Both the position numbers and the translations under genes were made by a program. From NCBI RefSeq assembly GCF_003026495.1, contig NZ_PYMA01000020.1:36174-100173 (forward strand): a stretch of 64,000 nucleotides of DNA, read 5' to 3'. A model generated the notes under the pieces. The model did no database searches. It was not told where the DNA came from and was given only the letters and a program-made list of their open reading frames with translations. The stretch is from Photobacterium sanctipauli. Its GTDB lineage: Bacteria; Pseudomonadota; Gammaproteobacteria; Enterobacterales; Vibrionaceae. Positions 59,505 through 64,000 of this stretch are shown piece by piece (the first letter of the stretch is position 1; every line of letters begins with the position of its first letter).

Positions 59505-59732
59505 CTGGGTGCGCTGGTTAGCCTGGTTTCAGGCATAGGGAATACGGTGAAACTCCGTAACTGACGCGCAGCGGTGATAGAGAACGAAAGCACATGGACA
59601 GTTAGTTCCGAACACTGCTTCTACAAGCTGTGCAATGCAGCGAAAGAAGTGGGAAGTTGTTGCCTAGGTGGTTATTCAACCTTGCTCTTAAGTCCGAAGA
59701 CCGACCAGTGTACCGAGTAGGAAAGCCTGCTC
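59505..59732 (+). promoter_or_regulatory. Cobalamin riboswitch upstream of btuB
   Basis: The adenosylcobalamin aptamer is recognised by TAGGGAATACGGTGAAACTC (about 59536-59555) and the B12-box-like AAGTCCGAAGACCGACC at about 59690-59706. The closing helix P1 pairs GGTGCGCTGG (59508-59517) with CCAGTGTACC (59705-59714). A following hairpin GAGTAGG-AAAG-CCTGCTC (59715-59732) is a plausible expression platform; the ribosome site (AAGGT, about 59750) lies just beyond it. Cobalamin binding should turn btuB off. Confidence 0.93.
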
Positions 59733-59764
59733 TGTAATAAACGCGACTTAAGGTAATCCAAATA

Positions 59765-61585
59765 ATGAAAAAAACACTATTAGCAGTGGTGTTGGCACAA
59801 GTGTGCCTACCGTCTGTGGTTTTGGCAGATCAATCTTCAACAGATGAAGTCATGGTGGTGACTGCCAACCGTTTCGAACAGCCCATCAAAAATGTAATTG
59901 CACCGGTATCGGTGGTTACCAAAGAAGAAATCGACGCTATCCAAGCGAAGTCTCTTGCGGAAGTATTGCGACGTCTACCTGGGGTGCAAGTGGTATCTGG
60001 TGGTTATGGCCAGGCGACTGAAGTCTATGTACGCGGTACCACTTCCCGCCATTTGCTTGTGATGATCAATGGCGTACGTATTGGTAGTGCGACCCTTGGC
60101 AGTGCTGATTTCAGCCAAATCCCTTTAACTGGTATCGAACGAATTGAATTTATTCGTGGCTCGCGTGCTGCCTTGTATGGCTCTGACGCCGTGGGTGGTG
60201 TGCTAAACATCATCACTGAGTACCAGTCTGGCGAGCAATTGGTACAAGTTACAGCTGGCGCTGGCAGTGATGGCTATTATCAACTAGGCGGATCTGCCGC
60301 TGGTTCGCTGGGGGAGAGTAGCTGGGGCAAATTGGCAGTTAAAGGTGAAGAGGCTGATGGCTTCTCGGCGCGTAAGCCGCCCTTTGAACAAGATGATGAT
60401 GGCTTTAAGCAGAAAAATGTTGTTGCGGAGCTGGGTACCCAGTTGGGCGATAACTGGAAGTTGAGCCTGCAAGGTTATTATCACGACGGTGAGGCAGAAT
60501 ACGATGACTCGTATGGTGCCCCAAATGCACAAAGTGAAAGCTCGCTATATAACGTTGCGGCAAAAGCGGGGTATTTCGCAACTGACTACGTGAGTGAAGT
60601 GACTGTTGCCCACAACCAAGACGAGGCACGTAACTTTAATGACTTATCCCCAGGCAGTACTATCAAGACCAAGCGTGATGTGGTGAACTGGCAAAACCAT
60701 TACCAGGTCAATAACCAACTGGAAGTTGGTGGTGGTGTAGAGTGGAACCGGGATAAGGTGTCAAATACCGATACCACTTATGACAAAGATACTCGGGATA
60801 ATACTGCGTTTTACCTTACCTCGATTTATCGCAATCAGGGGCTGCAATTAGAAGGTAGCGTCCGCACCGATGATAATGATAGCTATGGACGTAATAATAC
60901 GTGGCAGGCAGCTGCAGCTTATACCTTTGCGTCCGATATTCAAATTTCTGCCAACGTAGGGACGGCATTTAAGGCGCCTACCTTTAATGATTTGTATTGG
61001 CCTGATTCTGGTAACCCAGATCTGGAGCCGGAAGAGTCGACAAATTATGAAGTTTCCCTGGCCGGCTCCCACAGCTTGCTTGATTGGCGTATTACTGCGT
61101 ATCAGTCAGACATTGAGAAGCTCATTGCTTGGGCACCTAAAGATGCCAGCAATCCAGCTGGCGATTGGATTCCAATGAATGTGAATGAGGCTGAAATTAA
61201 AGGCGTGGAGTTAACTGCAGGATTCTACACTGGCCCGCTTTACCATGATTTAAGCTACGACTACCTAGATGCGAAAGATACTGACTTGGACAAGCAATTA
61301 ATCCGTCGAGCCAAGCACAATGCGAAATGGAATATGTCGTACATGCTTGATCAGTGGCAGTTTGATGTCAGTGCTCTGTATCGTGGTAAAAGTTATGAGG
61401 ATGCCTCAAATACCAATGAACTTGATGCTTATACCTTGGTTGATGTCGCTGCCAGTTACTTTGTGACTGACAACCTTACTCTAAGAGGGCGGGTCGCTAA
61501 TTTATTCGATGAAGATTATGTCGCGAAAGAAACCTACAACGTTCAAGAGCGTAGCTACTACGCCACGGTTACCTACCAATTTTAA
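59765..61585 (+). CDS. btuB: Vitamin B12 outer-membrane receptor BtuB
   Basis: BtuB is the TonB-dependent outer-membrane importer of cobalamin. The 606-residue precursor has a signal peptide (MKKTLLAVVLAQVCLPSVVLA), TonB box DEVMVVTANR at about residues 27-36, a plug domain (VSVVTKEEIDAIQAKSLAEVLRRLPGVQVVSGG, then RIEFIRGSRAALYGSDAVGGVLNI) and a 22-strand barrel ending in aromatic F (ERSYYATVTYQF). The gene is under the cobalamin riboswitch just upstream. murI and the rRNA operon follow, with one inserted gene, compared with the E. coli btuB-murI-rrnB order. Confidence 0.97.
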   Translation: MKKTLLAVVLAQVCLPSVVLADQSSTDEVMVVTANRFEQPIKNVIAPVSVVTKEEIDAIQAKSLAEVLRRLPGVQVVSGGYGQATEVYVRGTTSRHLLVMINGVRIGSATLGSADFSQIPLTGIERIEFIRGSRAALYGSDAVGGVLNIITEYQSGEQLVQVTAGAGSDGYYQLGGSAAGSLGESSWGKLAVKGEEADGFSARKPPFEQDDDGFKQKNVVAELGTQLGDNWKLSLQGYYHDGEAEYDDSYGAPNAQSESSLYNVAAKAGYFATDYVSEVTVAHNQDEARNFNDLSPGSTIKTKRDVVNWQNHYQVNNQLEVGGGVEWNRDKVSNTDTTYDKDTRDNTAFYLTSIYRNQGLQLEGSVRTDDNDSYGRNNTWQAAAAYTFASDIQISANVGTAFKAPTFNDLYWPDSGNPDLEPEESTNYEVSLAGSHSLLDWRITAYQSDIEKLIAWAPKDASNPAGDWIPMNVNEAEIKGVELTAGFYTGPLYHDLSYDYLDAKDTDLDKQLIRRAKHNAKWNMSYMLDQWQFDVSALYRGKSYEDASNTNELDAYTLVDVAASYFVTDNLTLRGRVANLFDEDYVAKETYNVQERSYYATVTYQF

Positions 61586-61596
61586 TTGAGTCATTA

Positions 61597-61621
61597 AGCC
61601 ACCACTTGCTGGTGGCTTTTC
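61597..61621 (+). terminator. Terminator after btuB
   Basis: GCCACCA-CTTGC-TGGTGGC followed by TTTTCT lies 13 bp after the btuB stop and 20 bp before the DUF71 gene. The U-tract is short, so partial read-through into the next gene is possible. Confidence 0.75.
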
Positions 61622-61640
61622 TATAAGAGCTAAGCAAACA

Positions 61641-62312
61641 ATGAAACCTATTCGAACCATTGTCAGTTGGTCTTCTGGTAAAGACTCAACCTTGACGCTC
61701 ATTCGCTTGTTGAACGATCCTCACTATGAGGTTGTCGGTCTATATACAACCTACCTAAATGATGAAGTGCCTTTTCAGGCAACACCAATTGAAGTGGTTA
61801 GGCAACAAGCCCAGCAGGCTGGACTACCGCTAATTGAGATCCCCTTGCCTGAAGTGTTCCCGGCAAATGATATTTACCAGTCATTAGTGATAGAGGGCAT
61901 TAAATCCAGCAAGCTTGAAGTAGAGGCCGTTGCTTTTGGTGATATGTTTTGTAACGGCATTGCCGAATACCGACGTAGTTACATTGAACCTGCAGGGTGG
62001 CAGTGTGTTTTCCCGCTGATAGGGCAAGCGAGTACTTTGCTGGCACAAGAGATGTTGGATATCGGTATAAAAACACTGGTAGTGACCGTCGATACTGAAC
62101 AGCTCGACGGTAAGTTTTGTGGAAAGTGGTTTAGCGAAAGCTTTATTCGCAATCTACCCGATAGTGTGGATCCTTGCGGTGAGGACGGGGAGTTTCACAC
62201 GCTTGTTGTTAAGGCGCCGTGTTTTGATGGAGAGCTAAAGATCCATTGCTTGGATGTTGAGCGTAAGGGACGGTTCCATCATCAGCGTTACGAGTTGGTT
62301 GAAGATAAATAA
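61641..62312 (+). CDS. DUF71/COG2102 ATP-binding protein, B12-associated subgroup
   Basis: This 223-residue protein belongs to the adenine-nucleotide alpha-hydrolase fold; the PP-loop is SWSSGKDSTLTLIRL at about residues 9-23. It resembles diphthine-ammonia ligase (Dph6) and contains CGEDGEFHTLV near the C-terminus (the EDGEFHT motif). Bacteria lack diphthamide, so a Dph6 role is unlikely. Comparative genomics has proposed a B12-salvage role for the bacterial DUF71 subgroup linked to B12 genes; its place between btuB and murI fits. The substrate is not known. Confidence 0.8.
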   Translation: MKPIRTIVSWSSGKDSTLTLIRLLNDPHYEVVGLYTTYLNDEVPFQATPIEVVRQQAQQAGLPLIEIPLPEVFPANDIYQSLVIEGIKSSKLEVEAVAFGDMFCNGIAEYRRSYIEPAGWQCVFPLIGQASTLLAQEMLDIGIKTLVVTVDTEQLDGKFCGKWFSESFIRNLPDSVDPCGEDGEFHTLVVKAPCFDGELKIHCLDVERKGRFHHQRYELVEDK

Positions 62313-62385
62313 ACTCAGAGCCTTTTCGTGCTACCCGTATTCACAGTATGATGAGCCTGATATAGGCATAGGGGTATAACAAACT

Positions 62386-63183
62386 GTGAAGCGGGTACTT
62401 ATATTTGATTCAGGTGTAGGTGGTTTATCAATTTACCAAGAGATCTACCGTCAGCTTCCGCAAGTTCAATATGTTTATGCTTTTGATGATGCCGCGTTCC
62501 CTTATGGCGAATTACCAGATAGCGAACTCATTGAGCGAACCTCCCATATCGTGACCCGCCTGGTTGAACGTCACCAAGTCGATCTCGTGGTGATAGCCTG
62601 TAATACTGCGAGCACTATTGTATTACCTTCGTTGCGTGAGCAACTGTCCATTCCAGTAGTTGGGGTCGTACCAGCGATAAAACCTGCTGCACTCGCCAGT
62701 AAACGCAAAGCGATAGGCTTGCTAGCCACACCTGCCACAATCACCAGGCAATATACTGATATCTTAATTAGCCAATTCGCTAATGATTGTGAGGTACTAA
62801 GAATAGGTTCGACTCGTTTGGTTGAAATGGCAGAAGAGAAATTGCGCGGTAAGCCCGTATCGATTACTGAGTTGAGGGAGATACTGTCTGCATGGCAAGG
62901 GAAAGTTGATTGTATCGTGCTTGGTTGTACCCACTTCCCACTGATCAAAGAAGAAGTATTGCTAGCTGTAGGTGAAAAAGTACAGGTTATCGATTCGGGA
63001 ATGGCGATAGCTAACCGAGTCAAAGCACTGCTCGGGGATGTAGTTGTTCATCAGCAAGTATTTTCTAACTTCACATATAACAGTGCCGCAGGTGAAAATG
63101 CTGCGGCACTGAATATTAGTTTGGAACAGCTCGGGCTTAGCGCTATCGAATCTCTGAACTATCCCCGTTCTTTGGTTCGTTAG
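62386..63183 (+). CDS. murI: Glutamate racemase MurI
   Basis: MurI makes D-glutamate for peptidoglycan. The 265-residue enzyme begins at a GTG and has FDSGVGGLSIYQEI at residues 6-19, the first catalytic cysteine in IACNTAST and the second in LGCTHFPLI, with PAIKPAA between. The order murI then rRNA operon is the E. coli arrangement. Its 3' end overlaps the end of the convergent RRM gene by 41 bp. Confidence 0.97.
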   Translation: MKRVLIFDSGVGGLSIYQEIYRQLPQVQYVYAFDDAAFPYGELPDSELIERTSHIVTRLVERHQVDLVVIACNTASTIVLPSLREQLSIPVVGVVPAIKPAALASKRKAIGLLATPATITRQYTDILISQFANDCEVLRIGSTRLVEMAEEKLRGKPVSITELREILSAWQGKVDCIVLGCTHFPLIKEEVLLAVGEKVQVIDSGMAIANRVKALLGDVVVHQQVFSNFTYNSAAGENAAALNISLEQLGLSAIESLNYPRSLVR

Positions 63184-63598
63184 CTTCGCGTACTTTGAGG
63201 GTGCGCTGGCCGTACTCTTTGTTGTTTAGCTGTTCAATGGCGTGGTCTGCATCTTTACTGTTAATCACGACAAAACCAAACCCGCGACGCTTACCCGTTC
63301 GCTTATCTTTCATAAGGCGAACAGCAAAGACTTCTCCATACTCAGAAAAAAGCTTCTTAACTTCATTTTCATTCGCGCGGTAAGGCAAATTGCCTACATA
63401 AAGGGTTTTACTACTTTGAGAGTTGTCGACCTGCGAGCTTTTTGACTGAGAAGAAGTGAAATAAGGAAGCGCAAAACCTACAGCTATTGCACCAAGTGCG
63501 AATGCAAGGCCGGATGGAAGGGGAAGAATAGTAAAGAGAATCCCTCCACCAACAGCGATTGCAAGAATCGGTATTAAATTTTGATTGGATAATTTCAT
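63143..63598 (-). CDS. Membrane-anchored RRM RNA-binding protein
   Basis: This 151-residue protein has two adjacent hydrophobic helices at the N-terminus (LIPILAIAVGGGILFTILPL, then GLAFALGAIAVGFALPYF), a serine-rich linker, and a complete RNA-recognition motif: RNP2 LYVGNLPY and RNP1 RGFGFVVI, with AIEQLNNKEYGQRTLKV. The RNA target is unknown. Vibrios have such proteins near the rrn genes. Its stop lies inside murI; the two genes run toward each other. The membrane helices place the RNA-binding domain at the inner membrane, in the cytoplasm. Confidence 0.88.
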   Translation of the reverse strand: MKLSNQNLIPILAIAVGGGILFTILPLPSGLAFALGAIAVGFALPYFTSSQSKSSQVDNSQSSKTLYVGNLPYRANENEVKKLFSEYGEVFAVRLMKDKRTGKRRGFGFVVINSKDADHAIEQLNNKEYGQRTLKVREANEPKNGDSSEIR

Positions 63599-63771
63599 AT
63601 AAAGCTACATCGTCATAAAAATTAGAATAGAAGGCGTTATTGGTTATTTTAACAACAGAGTCACATTGATATTACTTTCATTGACTTGTAATTGCTAGTA
63701 AGTGAATGTGACGATGCTCTAATGTTGAATTTAGAGGCATTTATCTCACATTAGTTGAAATAATCGCCAAG

Positions 63772-63823
63772 TGGAAATTTTTTCAAAAAAAAGGGTTGTC
63801 AGGCGGAACAAACTCTCTATAAT
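63772..63823 (+). promoter_or_regulatory. rRNA operon P1 promoter
   Basis: TTGTCA (63796-63801), a 16-bp spacer and TATAAT (63818-63823), preceded by an AT-rich UP element (about 63772-63793) and followed by a GC-rich discriminator (GCCGCC), form a typical rrn P1 promoter. No coding gene lies in 63599-64000. Confidence 0.9.
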
Positions 63824-63829
63824 GCCGCC

Positions 63830-64000
63830 TCACTGACACGGAGCACGGCAACTTAAGCCGCTAACCAATCAGTATTGTTCTTTAACAATTTGACCATGCA
63901 ATCTGTGTGGGCACTCGTGAAATGATAGTCAAAAGATTTATCAATGAAACTGAGTGACCAAATCGAATCGCAAGATTCGGCACAGTCAATTCATTCATTA
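63830..64000 (+). rRNA. rRNA operon leader (16S gene begins beyond the window)
   Basis: This is the transcribed leader of an rrn operon. TGTTCTTTAACAAT (63876-63889) is the conserved boxA-like antitermination motif. The sequence runs out before the start of mature 16S, so only pre-rRNA leader is seen. The position after murI matches E. coli rrnB. Confidence 0.8.

Noticed and set aside
1..64000. Mobile elements, CRISPR arrays, integrons, prophage genes or tRNA genes
   Set aside because: I looked for transposases, repeated spacers, attC-like repeats and tRNA-like cloverleafs and saw none; XerC is the core dif recombinase.

Overview
This window is a stretch of the main chromosome of a gamma-proteobacterium of the family Vibrionaceae. 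The proteins read as Vibrio/Photobacterium/Grimontia-type homologues. The gene order is the one E. coli shows around xerC-yigB-uvrD, polA-spf-engB, yihI-hemN-ntrCB-glnA-typA, yihY-dtd-yiiD and sthA-fabR-yijD-trmA-btuB-murI-rrn, with Vibrio-type additions (a complete type II secretion operon, hslR-hslO, pckA, ryhB and csrB loci). Base composition looks near 50% GC by eye and is even. I see no transposase, integrase of mobile type, prophage, CRISPR array or tRNA gene. The species cannot be fixed from what is here.

Layout. 1-6463: the 3' end of xerC, yigB, then a five-gene minus-strand copper-binding RiPP (bufferin/oxazolin, hvf-type) operon with two tandem precursor genes inserted between yigB and uvrD, then SOS-controlled uvrD. 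6496-11037: ggt, a LysE-type exporter, an AraC-type regulator and rarD. 11306-15132: recQ, a DUF3630 protein, yhhQ behind a probable preQ1-I riboswitch, and a GNAT acetyltransferase. 15150-22279: an RNA-rich region with RyhB, elbB, polA (with DnaA boxes and GATC sites upstream), Spot 42 (spf), an unassigned sRNA candidate, engB, cytochrome c4 and a CsrB-type RNA. 22423-31272: methyltransferase, yihI, DUF2489 gene, hemN, a small YshB-like protein gene, ntrC-ntrB, a DUF4124 gene and glnA with a sigma-54 promoter and NtrC enhancers. 31273-42228: typA, a P-loop NTPase, a DUF2959 lipoprotein, yihY-dtd-yiiD, an AsmA-like protein, pckA, hslO-hslR. 42520-53791: gspCDEFGHIJKLMN. 53944-63598: nudE, cysQ, sthA, fabR-yijD, trmA, cobalamin riboswitch-btuB, a DUF71 ATPase, murI and a membrane-anchored RRM protein. 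63770-64000: the promoter and leader of an rRNA operon whose 16S gene starts beyond the window.

How the parts work together. Nitrogen control is self-contained here: NtrB/NtrC and their target glnA lie together with recognisable NtrC sites in front of both glnA and ntrB. Four global regulatory RNAs or candidates (RyhB for iron, Spot 42 for carbon, a CsrB-type RNA for Csr/Rsm control, and one unassigned) lie within about 7 kb. Two metabolite-sensing leaders are present (preQ1 and cobalamin), each in front of the importer for its ligand; the DUF71 gene after btuB fits a B12-salvage role. The strongest accessory element is the buf/hvf operon, where two nearly identical cysteine-containing precursors are kept under evident purifying selection beside their MNIO modification enzyme. 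Most of the window is conserved core genome, so the main novelty lies in the doubled RiPP precursors, the unassigned sRNA candidate, the small membrane protein and the DUF71-B12 link.
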